Part shown: one piece after another, positions 12,501-23,800 of the stretch
Position numbering within the stretch: position 1 is the first letter of the stretch
How the letters are laid out: each line of letters opens with the position of its first letter
NCBI GenBank assembly: GCA_015657535.1
Contig: JADHZB010001894.1
Coordinates: forward strand, 74,674-138,673
DNA length: 64,000 bases
Source: Nephromyces sp. MM_2019
Taxonomy: Eukaryota; Apicomplexa; Aconoidasida; Nephromycida
Direction: 5' to 3'
Made by a program: the position numbers and the translations under genes
Notes under the pieces: generated by a model
Database searches by the model: none
Seen by the model: only the letters and a program-made list of their open reading frames with translations
What the model was told of the DNA's origin: nothing

Positions 12501-15500
12501 AAGCTCTTCTTTTGGTATGTAAGACTAGTTTATAGCTGTCTAAGACTAGTTTCTCGAAGATTAAAGCTAGATTACAGATGCTTGCAGCTAGTTCATAGCT
12601 GTGTAGCTCAAGTGTATTAGTAACTAAGACTAGTTCTCTGGCATTTATAAAAAAAAATTTTGCTGTGAAAGTTTCTGCATTGTTCTCACGATATAGCCCG
12701 CCTACATATGTTATTAAAACTGTTGTGTGTTTGAGCGATCTTATCCCCGTAAAGAAACAAATTTGCCCTCGATATTCATTAACCTCTGTGATACACGCCG
12801 TTTTCTGTTATAGCCATTGCATCCTCTCTCTGTAAGTAAAGGTGGTTGACTCTAGCACACACAGCAACTCTCTATTATTTGCTTCATATCAGTCAAAATT
12901 GATGTCTCCTGTAGTGTGCGTTGTGTTTATGTGTGTTTTTCCTCCTGAAATTTCCTTCTTTTCCTCAACTCTCCGGTTTAACAGTATCTCGCGAAGTTGT
13001 AAGGATAGTGGCCAGCTACACGTCAGATTGTTTGAAGCAGTCTTAAAGCTAACAGAGCAGCATGGTACATGCGTGCCTCCTTTTGTGGTGAGTTCACGAG
13101 CAAAAAAATCCACACACACAGAAATGTACTAACATTCTGGCACACATATGGGCACACACGGAAACACGCTCACCCATACATACAGCAACACAAAAACACG
13201 TGCCCGCAGAAACAGAGACGCTCACGTACTCTCACATTCCCGCTGTGGACACACATGCATCACACATATAAAATACATACACTCGCACACTCACACATAC
13301 GCTCTCACATACTCACACGCTCACCCACACACAAGGGAGCACGCGCTCTGGCACATGCACTCGCTTACGCACGCACACACGCACACACACACGCACACAC
13401 AGATACACACACTCTATTTCTGCTATATTTTTTACATTCTCTCCTTTTTCGCTTATAGAATGAATACTTCATGAAGTCGGAGCATCACAACGGTGTGTTT
13501 GCGCCTTTGCTTGGATTGCTACTGCGTTTTGGAATGCTAAAGGTGGGGAGAATAGCTGAGATGAAGAAGCTACGTTTTCTCGCGATTTTTGGAGCAAGAG
13601 AAGAGTATTTTTTATTGATTTCATGATTTTTCAATGCTTTTTTGATTATCTTCACACTCAAAGAGCGAAAAATTTAAGCTAAAAACTTTGTGCTTCCTTT
13701 TTAGCTCAAGCTGTTTGAACATGTGTGTGTGTTTGTATTTGCGTCTTTGCTTGTGTGTGAGTTTGTGGGGGCATTTTTGTACGTGAATATTTTCGTGGCG
13801 TGCATTCGGAATTATATGCTTTTTGTGTGAATTAATCACATAAAAAGCATCAAATATACCCACTCTTTTATGCTTTTTATGCCTACTATTTTCTTGCGTA
13901 ACCTTTTTGTTTGTGTGTATATAATCATCCGTCTCCATCAGGATTTTTCCCCAGGATAAGTTAAGCAGTAATTTGAGGCTTGTGAAGCATCACAATTTCT
14001 TTGTTTTCATATTTTTTAGCCTATAAATTTCAAGCAGCGGAGCTGGTTTTTTGATTCTTCTAAAAAGGATATAAACACCCTCCTGAGTATAGATAAAATC
14101 ATGGTGTTTTTTTAAATACGCTGAGATTTTAAATAGTGTGTAAAATTTGCTCTAAATTTAGCGAAGAAACTGAGAAAAAACTGTAATACTACTCTTATGC
14201 CTGTGTTAATAGCGAATGCAGTTAGCTTATCTTTTTTTTCAATCTTTGGTCGATGTGAGTGCGAAGACAAGCTTTTTCCTTCTAAGAATCTCCCTTATAA
14301 TTGCGTAAAGCATGATGTGTATGTGATTTTTTCAAGGAGTGTGTGCAAGTGGTGTCTCGGGATCTCCATGCTGGAAATGTCAAAAAATGCTACAAACAGA
14401 ATTGGCAATCAAGTTGCCCACTTTCCCTGCTTTTACAGGCAAGTTTGAATCTGCTGGAGTATTGCTTTTTATTATAATTTAGTGACTTTATGGTTTTGGG
14501 GTAGCACACTACACAAGTTTGCAAGAGATTTGCGTGTGAAGGTTATATCACTATGTGGTTAGATTTAGTTGTGAAAGTTACGGCATGCATGGATGTCTCT
14601 TTCTCATTACTCGTTCACTCTTCTCCATGATTTTCCTGTAGTTTTGGTAGTTTGTTTTATCTTTGTATATCACTTGTTCTCTCTCTACGGTTCGTTCTTT
14701 TTTTCTCTTTTTCTTGTTCTCTCTATCTCTCTCTATGTTGATCCCTCTCTTCCTTTTTCTCTCTCTACATCTCTTTCTTTATCTATTTGTCTCTATGTCT
14801 CTATATCTCGCTCCCCTCTCTGTCTGCATCCTTTTCTCTATGGCGCTCTTTATAGCGAAAGAGCAAATATATATGCACACATGGCAATGCTGCCTTCAAA
14901 GATAACTAAAAAAACTCAGGTGTCGATATGATTTTGAATGTTTATCAAAGTAATTGCGAAAAGCTCCACAACATCCTCTTCTAGTTCTCACCGTTTAAGC
15001 GAATGGTCTGTGTGTTATACTTTAATTTATTATTATATATGAAGATTATATGATGTTCTATACTACCGGCGCTGTTTGGTGGTTTGTTTGCTTGAATTTC
15101 TGTGATTTTCATACGTTTTTTATCACGGAGTGCTAGTCACATAAAGCATTTAGATAAGCTGTAGACATGCAAGTGGCTTGGGGGGAAAAACACACTCAAA
15201 TTCTCGAAAATTTCACTGCTGCACGAGCAGAAAAAGCTTGTTACTGGATGCATACACAAAGGTCTACCACACACGCGCACAGAGCTCACTACTACACGTA
15301 CACAACAAACTCACTTCCACACATACACAAAGCTCACTACCACACACATGATGCTCACTTATACCCACACTAAAAGCTCACTACCACTCACGTAAAAAGC
15401 TCACGTATACCGAAAAAACAGCGCTCTCGTGGCTACGATAGGTTTTTTGAGATAACACTTTATATCTTCTGCAACCTGCTCTATGTAAAAGCGTTGTAAT

Positions 15501-17084
15501 GAAACAGAGGAATGTATAGCTTTGCAATTGATGAAAAAAACTGCTATATATTTGCTTTGGATGTATAACAAAGGTAGTAACAACAGCTGCAGCTAGATAA
15601 GCAGAAACAGTGAGATTTTCAAGCTATCGTTGTATGTACTCTGAAGTGTTTGCAAAACCATCCGTTTTCTAGCTCTGCGTGTGTGTGTACTTCCTACTAT
15701 GTGCTAGAGTGTTGAGAATTAGCTCTTATCTTTTTATCCAGCTCTTTCGATAGAAAGTGGCCTAATTTCATGGGAATTCTGTGTGCATATTCCGCTATAC
15801 TCGCACCGTACAAAGTTAACTCTTTGTAGAGTGGGTGTTGATCTGCTAAATTCCGGTGCTTTATTGAGTAAAAATTTGATTTGCATGTAAAAACCATAAA
15901 GCCTGAAATTTCTATCTGCTACGCACTTGGACCGAATTCTTCTTGTTGATTTCATATAGATTTTCTCATTTGAAGGCTTTTTTTGTTTCTTCAGCTATAT
16001 AAGGTACTAAAGCTTTCCGTGGCTGATACTAGTGTTCAAGCAGATGTAAAGCGCCACGAGGATTCTGTATACTTATATCAAGAATTGACTAAAAAGCTAC
16101 GAAAATACTTTGCGGTATGTGAGCTGTTAAGCAAGTATTTCTTGGCGAAAATACAAAAAAATTGAAAGTTCTTAGCATAAACGATGATCTGAAAGAGTCA
16201 GATTGATATATTTCAAGTGTTCTAATGTTCTCTGGGCAGCTCTTCTTTTTACATTAACAGTATGGCATATTAGAATTCATCCAACACTTTTTATTTCCCT
16301 CCTTTTCCGACTTTATTTTTTCCCTCCTTTTTTAAATATAAAGCACTTTTTTTATAAATCTTCCAAACATTTAAAACTTTGCTTTTCCCTTAAGGCGAAG
16401 GATGATTTCGATGATTGAAGCCGTTTTCATCAGCGTGGTTCAGCCTCTTTTCCTTGTTTTGAAGCTTATTTTGCTATATATTTATGATAAATTATGGGCC
16501 TCTTTTAACTATTAGACTAGCTGCTACTTTGAATAAGCCAAAATTAGGCGAACTGGTCCGTTTTCCAACTGATTTTTGCTTTTACTGTGGGTAAATTCCT
16601 TTTTTTTTCATTTTTAAAAGAAGTACCTCACAGGTTTTTGCCTGTGGTTTATGCGGTGTGTGTTTTTTACCTTGAAGATAGCGCTTTTTGTGATAAGAGG
16701 TTTTTTTCCTCGTTTTATACATATATTGCGGTTTTCAGAGCAGCTTTGGGAATATCATTCCACATCTTTTGTGTCCCCATTGTCGCTTCACTTGTGTAGG
16801 TTACTTAAGTTTTTATGCTGCATTAGAACCATGAGCTGTTTTTCTTATGAGGAGCATGTATTTTTTTTTTTCCACAAAATTGCTTATTCTCGTTTCGTTT
16901 CTCTTGACTCACAAGGATGAATTTTCTTTCTTCTACTTTCCAATTTGTTTTTCAACAGCAAGCTGATCAATTGATGAAGGATTTGGAGGATCGAAGCTTT
17001 AGGGAAGCCCATGAAAACATTCTTACTCAGATCCAGCTTTATAAACTAGCTTCCAATAATGATCAACTTGAAATATTCCCATAG
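539..17084 (+). CDS. Very large multi-exon gene, helical protein of unidentified function (5' end not determined)
   Basis: A run of plus-strand exons whose phases mostly agree. Exons I can support: 539-691, 1776-2628 (284 codons), 3631-3734, 4313-4487, 4959-5200, 5575-5654, 6493-6544, about 7184-7511, about 8151-8496, 8902-9032, 10256-10352, about 11093-11257, about 12990-13088, about 13459-13540, about 14347-14442, about 14848-14918, about 15995-16113 and 16962-17084 (stop TAG). The protein looks alpha-helical and leucine-rich, with no transmembrane segment or catalytic motif that I recognise. Examples are LTHFLEAVLHHMIIFGDPAH near 5000, FAPLLGLLLRFGMLK near 13520 and a coiled-coil-like C-terminus (LTKKLRKYFAQADQLMKDLE). 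A large solenoid such as a Nup192/205-type nucleoporin would fit the size and the C-terminal helices, but that is only a guess. No HECT, kinase or helicase domain is visible. The start lies upstream of 539 or outside the window, and more than one gene is possible. Confidence 0.5.
692..1775 (+). other. Intron with a GT-rich half followed by a CA-rich half, containing an assembly gap
   Basis: Between two phase-0 exons. About 742-915 is dominated by TGTGTG and TTTGTATCG-type repeats, and about 945-1190 by ACACAC on the same strand. In the transcript the two halves are roughly complementary. Ns occupy 1632-1743, so the true intron length is unknown. Confidence 0.75.
1632..1743. other. Assembly gap (112 Ns)
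   Basis: A run of N flanked by CA-rich intron sequence, consistent with assembly failure in a low-complexity tract. Confidence 0.99.
2865..2985. repeat. Degenerate ~30-bp G-rich minisatellite
   Basis: About four imperfect units of the form TATATGGGAAGGAGTAAGTTT plus a G-rich spacer, inside the intron 2629-3630. The whole stretch 2650-3090 is purine/G-rich on the plus strand and has several GGG/GGGGG clusters (for example around 2671-2692). Confidence 0.7.
5285..5465. repeat. G-rich degenerate repeats in an intron
   Basis: Repeated TTTGGGGG...GAGGTTCATA blocks (for example 5379-5400 and 5440-5461) and several G runs, inside the intron 5201-5574. The region shares the GGTATTAG word with other introns of the same gene. 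Confidence 0.6.
5690..5945. repeat. CA-rich degenerate repeat, ACTTGAARCACACA type
   Basis: Around ten imperfect copies of an (A/G)ACTTGAA(A/G)-CACACA unit at irregular 20-40 base spacing, within the intron that starts at 5655. Confidence 0.65.
6751..6879. repeat. 60-bp tandem duplication in CA-rich sequence
   Basis: Bases 6781-6840 form a 60-base unit. Its second half is the same as 6751-6780, and its first 39 bases recur exactly at 6841-6879, giving about two copies with essentially no divergence. The unit itself is made of CACTCAAACA sub-repeats. It lies between exons of the large plus-strand gene. Confidence 0.9.
8527..8620. repeat. G-rich tract with multiple G runs
   Basis: Plus strand is GGTGGGGGGGGGTATTAGGG followed by many GGGG and GTGGGG blocks. 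It lies directly after the donor site near 8496, so it is intronic and would be G-rich in the transcript, with potential to form quadruplexes. Confidence 0.7.
8685..8825. repeat. Degenerate ~18-bp repeat, TGTGTCCTGTCTGTGTGTA type
   Basis: About eight imperfect units, each containing a TCCTG core preceded by TGTGTG, TATATG or TATGCA. Intronic, between exons ending near 8496 and starting at 8902. Confidence 0.7.
9765..9910. repeat. C-rich tract, reverse-complement type of the G-rich intron repeats
   Basis: Repeated CTCAAATxCCC, ATACCC and CCCCCC blocks. Read on the minus strand it gives GGGTATTTGAGG and ATATTAGCGGGTATTT, resembling the plus-strand G-rich tracts at 2741-2760, 5334-5345 and 8541-8550. 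It sits in the intron 9033-10255. Confidence 0.6.
10511..10705. repeat. ~54-bp G-rich minisatellite, about 3.5 copies
   Basis: Successive units begin GCTGTGGTAG at 10511, 10569 and 10673, with a diverged copy around 10620. Each continues with a GTGTGTGTATG stretch and ends in a GGAAAGGAGAGAT-like purine block. Intronic, after the exon ending at 10352. Confidence 0.75.
12515..12640. repeat. Degenerate TAAGACTAGTTT repeats
   Basis: TAAGACTAGTTT-like words at about 12521, 12540 and 12621, with diverged copies (AAGCTAGATTACAG, CAGCTAGTTCATAG) between. No exon was recognised here. Confidence 0.5.
13135..13410. repeat. CA-rich low-complexity intron segment
   Basis: A long ACACAC/TCACAC/ACGCAC tract between the exon ending at about 13088 and the one starting at about 13459. 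The translated frames (His/Thr/Ala repeats) are not coding. Confidence 0.8.
15240..15420. repeat. Degenerate AAAGCTCACTACCACACAC repeat
   Basis: At least five imperfect units containing GCTCACT(A/T)(C/T) followed by a CACAC stretch, in the last long intron region of the large plus-strand gene. Confidence 0.6.
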
Positions 17085-20000
17085 CTTTTCGCTGCTTTGA
17101 TATCTCAATATTTTGTAGCACTAAGGTTTAGGTGCATGTATTTGAGAGCTGCTGCCTGGTCTGAAAGTCCGCAGTACTTTTAGTATTAGTAAATTACCTT
17201 TGAAATCACCGTCTATCTCACCCTATGCTGGCAGAATGATGTTGGCTTACTAATCACTTGCGCTATCAAGCCCATTGGAGCTTGGTGAAAATCTCTTCGT
17301 TGGGAATCATTGCACAAGCAAAACAACTGGAGACTTTATTTATCGTATAACGAAATTTTTTTCCTCATCATCAAAGGATGAAGTAGTAATTTTTCGGGCT
17401 ATTTAAAGCTTTGCAAACTGTAATGCTACCCTTTGGAACTTGGATATTACAATGAATCTCATCTTTTTCTCGGGACTCTCGCTTCTGCTAAATGCAATTC
17501 TAAATTGGCGTTTTTTCTGTGCATAGAGAAATGCCGTTTTGTAGGGGTAATTCTTCACGGCAAACCAGTGGTACAAAAAAGGACTTTGAGGTATATCTTT
17601 ATCTTTCCCGCAGTAAAGTTTTTCTTCGGCCGAAATTGTTTCATTCTTGGAAATGCAGTCCTGTAATTCTCTTCCGTGTAGCTATTGTTCACGGTTGATT
17701 TTGAAGCTTGTAACCTCAGTTTTATAATTATTCTTGTGTGCGATCGCTTGATGAATAGTTTAAAGGCTTCGTCTCCCGCAAATATAGAGAATTCCAGGCT
17801 TTGGAATATTATTTATTATCGGATAAGAATGGTAAAATACGTTGCTGCGCGCGGAATTGCTTCTTCCTGTACATTATAATTAAGGAAAGCAACCTGCAAT
17901 TATCTTTTGTTAATCACTCATTTAAGCGTTGGGGCAAAATAGAAATAAAGTTCACATCTGCCTAGTGCAACCTACACTTATTGTTTTGCGGTTATACGTG
18001 CTTGGCTAAACTATGATTCACGTGACCCTTTTGGCAACTTTTCACTTAACGACACCAATCGCTTGGGTGAGGCTCTACTATTTGAATGGCGTGCACAGGA
18101 ATGCAAACTAAATGTTTTTGGGAAGTTAGCCCATCCGAATGAGAGGCCGCTCGTATGTTACGCTTCTTTAGGCTACTTGCCAGAAAATTAGCCCGTGTGG
18201 TTACTAAGATAGCCTGCAAAATGAAAATTCTTTTCGATGCTTAAAAAATCTGGGAATAACAGAGAAAAAAGTATTTCACGAGCTAGGTCCACGAATATAT
18301 TGATGCGGTTAAATTATCGTAAAATTGCCTTCGCCAGTTAAAACCATCAAGCCTAGAAAGCTTTGTAAAACTTGAGTTTTGATGCATTTATACGAGGAAA
18401 AAGCATGACCTACTAATTTGGAGAGACTCGAAAACTTCAGAATTCTACTCATCCTCCTTCCCCGATTTTTCAATCATATTCAAGCTCGAGCTTTCGCAGA
18501 TTTCCCAATAACGTGCTAACGTAATTTACTTAATAGTAGTCGCTAAACAAAGAAATCTTATTACTTTATTAGGAGTGGTTGGATATGCCCCATTTTGCTG
18601 CAGTCACTAGTTGCGGCTTGCCAATACTGCAGATTCTCTTTCCTCGTGCGGAGCATCAATCGCTGCGGCGACAATACATCCAAATATTATTTTTTATTGA
18701 GAACCTGCATGCTTCTCGTCAGAAAAAAGTTACAAAAATATCCCTCTTAAGTCTTCTATTGACATTTCAGCGTGTTTCGAATCCAAGGGCGAAGAGTTGC
18801 GTCATGAAAGTATGGGTATGAACTACAGCGTATTTCCCCCATAATCTTGGTAGCCTTCCTGAGTCAAAGCTCGGTGTCAACCACTGAAAGATTATTCGCT
18901 CTGCATCATTTTATTTGTCTATCGAGCTATATGCCTTGTCTATGAATTATTGACTTATCTGCTCTTTGCATTACACAAAAAGATGATAATCTGCATGAAA
19001 TTTTACAGAGACCACAAAGCGGATAGCATCTTCTTTTTTTTAGATGCAATTATATTAAATTGATTGACCTGTGACCACTCCATAAAGGTTAAGCCCTGAT
19101 GAAATAAAAATAGGAAAAGAATTAAGTAGCCCCCAAAAATAAGCTTGTCAAGGGATTTTAGCCCAGCTTACATGACTGCTGGTACAGAGTAAATCAGGAA
19201 AGCAGGTCAGAGTAATTTCGAAACGTATTTACCGTGAATGCCATAAATATCTTAAAATACAAAGAAACTCGCTTTGTAATGAAAGTTTTTGTTTAAAATA
19301 ACGAGCTTACTATTAAGCAGTCTTTTGACTCATGCAAAAAATCGTACTCAAAATTTCCTTGGCAACCGTTACTTCTGTTTTACCCGAAACTTCGTTTTAG
19401 TGGCGTAAAAATTGACATTATAGAGCCTTGCCTAGCTTCCTTTAAAAAAATCAACCCTAAAACCGTATATTAGCTAAGAAAAGCTCCCAGACCTAGTTAT
19501 TTTAGAGTTAGTAACATTGAAACAAAAAGGATTTCCCATGTCTTTAGCAAAAGATTTATGAGGAAGCTATCATTCCTTCAACATAAAGTAGAAGTAGCTA
19601 CACGCTGCTAATTAGCGTAAAATAAAATCTTCTGGACTCGATTATAGATATATAATTGCACAAACGTAGCACGGGGTTTGATTTAGAAGTTGCTTCCTCT
19701 TCAGTATACCCAGCTAGCCAGCCGGGACTATCAGAAACTTGGATTTGTTTCTCCCAGTAACCCTAAATATCCTGTTATCCCTATAGAAAGCTTTGCTTCT
19801 ATGCGCGTAGAGTAGAAATATATGAGAAAAATAGGCCATTAATAGTTGTTCGTGTTTAATGAGATCTACTGCGGAGTCATAAAATCGCGAATACAACTTC
19901 TGTTCTTTTTATACTTACACTACTTTGGCGATATGCAGCCTTGTAGCTAGGTTGGATAGGAGAGTTTTGATTATATGGTTAGAACATGATAATAGCACAT

Positions 20001-20856
20001 GGCTACATCGCAGAAACTGTACATAGCAGTAGTCTTTCGGTATACCCAGCAAGCTAGGCTTGTAATAACAGAGATTTAGGTGCTAATCAACTCCGTCGGT
20101 AGTTTGCAATAGGAACTGATAGGAAAGTTCAGCAATTTGCTACAAAACTGTTGGTTGCCACGATTGTTGACCAGATTTTTAATAGGCTTATAAAATTCCT
20201 CCGAGTATATGCATCAAAACTAGAAGTTCTTGGATGCCCTGGAGTGGCGAAGCGAAACGTCAGCTGCGCTAGTACTTAGGATTCTCTAAAAAAGATCGCT
20301 ACCATCCTACAATTCATTTCTACCCACTTGGGCCAAATGCTCCAGCATTTGATTATTTACCAAGCCTGTTTTTCTGGATTACTCCATTTGGCTAAATGGG
20401 TATGTAAGTATTCCAGCTCACCCTATGAATAACGCTGTAGTAATATCTTATACTACTGTCCCTGACGGGACAACAGTAGCTGCGCCAATGATTACTACAC
20501 CTCTGTACTTGATTATGCAGCGAAGACTGACCTATGTTTCGAAGACCAAAGACATAAGAAAGCAGCGTCTAGCAAGGCATCAATAAATGCGACTACAAGC
20601 AAGTATATAGGCAATACCAAACACTGACATTAACTCCTTTTCTTCCTCGACCAGTTTAGTAAACCATAGCACAACTTGATCGTAGGAGTTACTCCTTCAT
20701 CATTCATTGATGTCTTCACTGTATCCAAAGGTACTGTTTTCATCACTCTCCGCAGGGGGAGCGGAGATGATTCACTAATAGTGTGCTGTTTGTACACCCA
20801 AACTATTGGTATAACTGTTATGGGTTCGCTTCTCCAGGATATCTTCAGTGGTCTTC
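17085..20856. other. 3.8-kb stretch with no recognised gene
   Basis: The longest open frames (18579-18821 and 17433-17666) show no recognisable domain and no convincing exon structure. A short similarity, TATACCCAGC followed by A/T-AGC, occurs at about 19706 and 20041. The last few hundred bases should hold the UTP25 promoter and 5' leader, but I cannot point to a site. Confidence 0.5.
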
Positions 20857-23800
20857 ATGAAGCATAGCAAGAAAAACGCTAAAGCACAATATGCCAAGGC
20901 TGCGATGGAGAAGGCATTCTGCAAGAAAAGTCATTCTAAGGGGGCTCCTACAGTTTTGAAGAGTAAGGCTAAACTAATCGCTGGAAAGCGTCAAGTTGCT
21001 TCTGAAGCTGAAGTAGTGAAAAAAGGTAAACGCTTGAAGCTAGCGCAAGGTAAGCTGGCTGAGGAAAATAAATCTGTGGTGGCGGACCCTTATACAAAGC
21101 TGCTTTCCTCGCTGGGAGTACATCAGGTAGGAGCGACTCTTCAACATCAATTGCTATCAGGAGAATTTTCTTCGTGGAGTTCACTTAAAGAGAGACGTGC
21201 AAATGAAGGCAATAATGTTGATTTGGCTGACTTATCTTGCGGCGAAGCAATCTCGTACAAAAGCGGGGACTGCAGCTTTACCTCATCTTCAAGGACAGCA
21301 AAATCTGGTTTGAACCGGGGTAATATTGCGTGCGGCTCGGTTGCACGAATTCCGGAAGTTAGCAAAGATACTTGTCCAGAAAATTCAGACGATTTGTTTG
21401 AAGATCCCATGCTTGGAAAATATACAGCGGGTAAACAGCGAGGCCTCCTTTCGAGTTATTCAAAGAGTGAAAGCGACACTGCGGCCGATGATACAGCTAT
21501 CGACATAACCATTGCTATAGACGGTGCTATGAAGTTTGATGCATTGCATGCAGACTTGGTGAATGAATCGCAGCGTACATCATTGAAGAATGAAAGCGTG
21601 AATTACGAGAAATCTCCCAGTGATACTGAGTTTGCTGGATTAATTGACTATTTTTATTCTTTTTCTGATGATATTCGCCTGTCTAATACGGATATTAAGA
21701 AGCTTTCAAGTAGATGCAGCCCTCAAAGGGCAAGTAAGTCTAGCTCGAATGCTTCTAAAAATGGTTTAGAAATTGGGTCATTGGAGGATTTTGACTTGGA
21801 AGATGATTTAGTTGACACAGAAACTACAAAGACTTTGGTGAATGATTGGGAACAAGGTAATATGATTGTTTCCGAAACTTCCGGGAATATCTCAGGGCAG
21901 GAAAGCATAGCTGATAAGGCTCAATTAAAACACATATCGTTACATCCAATTGGTTTTGCTCCTTTCAGTACAGAGATTCGTTGTGAGAATCAAGAAAAAA
22001 TTCTTACAAGCGCCAGTGAAGCAGCAGAAACATGCTCACGAGTCCTTCCAAAAGATACTAAAAAGTGGGATGAATTCGTAAAACGTTATCTTTCTGGCCT
22101 GGCTTCTATCAACATATCATCTTTTCGGGAGGCGAACACACTTTTGTTTCGCTCCAAAAGAAATTTTTCAGATGATGCTATTAACGAGAATTTTGAGATT
22201 AAAGATCTCTCCTTGCTATTTTATATGAATGCTTACATTGATATACTATTCACTGAACAGAATCATAAAAATTCTCGCCTAATCAGATTTCTTTGTGCAG
22301 TACATGTACTGAATCATGTTAGCAAGTTCACAAGTTTGTTTAAAAAGAATAGTCGCATTATGAAGGCACTAGAAAGAGGAGTAGAGCCAGCGTCTACAGC
22401 AAGCAAGGCAAAGAATTTGCAAAGAGACGGGGATGCAGCTGCAGGGCGAATTCTAAAAAACACCAATGCAAGCGACTCATCCAAAGAAGTGATGATTAGA
22501 GATCAAGGTTTAACGAGACCGAGGATCTTGCTCTTGGCTCCCTTTAAATCTGTGGCTAAGGAGTTTGTTGAGATCTTTGTGAAGTTGCTTCCAGGAAGCT
22601 ATGGAATGGTATTTTATTGATGAAAATCGGGCTTAAATGTTGTAACAAATTTATCTGTTTCATCTAGTAAAGCTGATTGTATGCTCATATAGGCCCTTTT
22701 TCATTCTAGTATTTATGCTGTATGATATGCTTTTTTGAGAGGCTTTTTGATGTGGCGAAAAATTTCTGCCATGCTTTTTTAAAAAATAATGTTATATATA
22801 GTAGTGTTGGATTTGGAAAGGTGCTAGATAATCTATTGAAATATGCAAATTCTAGGATATTCTGAGAATATGCTGGATTCTGGCTCGAGTTTTATTTTTT
22901 TTTCAACTTCAGAAAAAAAATTATGATAGATTTTGTGATGACTTCGGTTCTGATGATTCTACACCCAACGAGGAAGGTGCAGATACTCTCACAAGTAGTA
23001 AACCCGATGATCACTCCGAAATATTTGGTGGTATTAAATATTTTTGTTTTATCTACCCTTGCATCTTCTGCAGTTTGACATGCATTTGCTTGATGTGCGT
23101 GAGATGCCTATTTAAGAGCTTCAAATCAGTTTCGCAACTTTTTTGATTATTTTGTAAGACCTGATCGATGTCTCTTTTCATGCGTGTGTGCTATATATCA
23201 TCATTTTCATTTTTAAACACATGGAGTATGGTGGTTTCTTTGATTTTATTTTACCTTTATGTCTTTACTACAAAATGAAGTTAGTCATGCAAAGAGTGAT
23301 GCCTATATGGTGTGACCTTGATTCTGTGTGTTAATCTTGACATGAAGTAAAAAGGAACTTAGATGAAGGTTGTGTGTGAGCCCTTGTGCGTCTGTTTGCA
23401 CTTGTCTATGTGTGCATTTTTCGTTGCGATTTTTTGTCGCTCTTGCTCTAATTTTTTCAGGTAATCAAAGTGATTGTTTCCGAATGGGTATCAAGTTTTT
23501 AAACAAGGGAATTTTTTTCTACTCATCGTTGGATACTTCTGATATTATTGTGGCCTCCCCGCTTGGTTTAAAACTAATGATTGGAAACGAGGTTATTTTT
23601 ATTTGAAAGTATTTGTTAAATGATTGTAATAATTTCCTTGTTAAGTACTTTAGAGAAATGAATTTCTCAGTGCTCCCTCCATGAAGGTCGCAGGCTACTG
23701 TATTTCATTTGTGCCAAATTGTTTTTATTATTTAGGCCCGTGTGCTCACGGTTTGGGTCACTTTTGTTGTACTTTTTTATCGAATTTCACGATTTTGCCT

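Noticed and set aside
13069..13474. His/Thr/Ala-rich frames that mimic a low-complexity protein
   Set aside because: CA-microsatellite translation between two well-supported exons (ending about 13088 and starting about 13459).
1..17084. Large gene as a HECT-type ubiquitin ligase
   Set aside because: One exon (7184-7511) vaguely recalls HUWE1/TOM1-type sequence, but the C-terminus at 17084 has no HECT domain.
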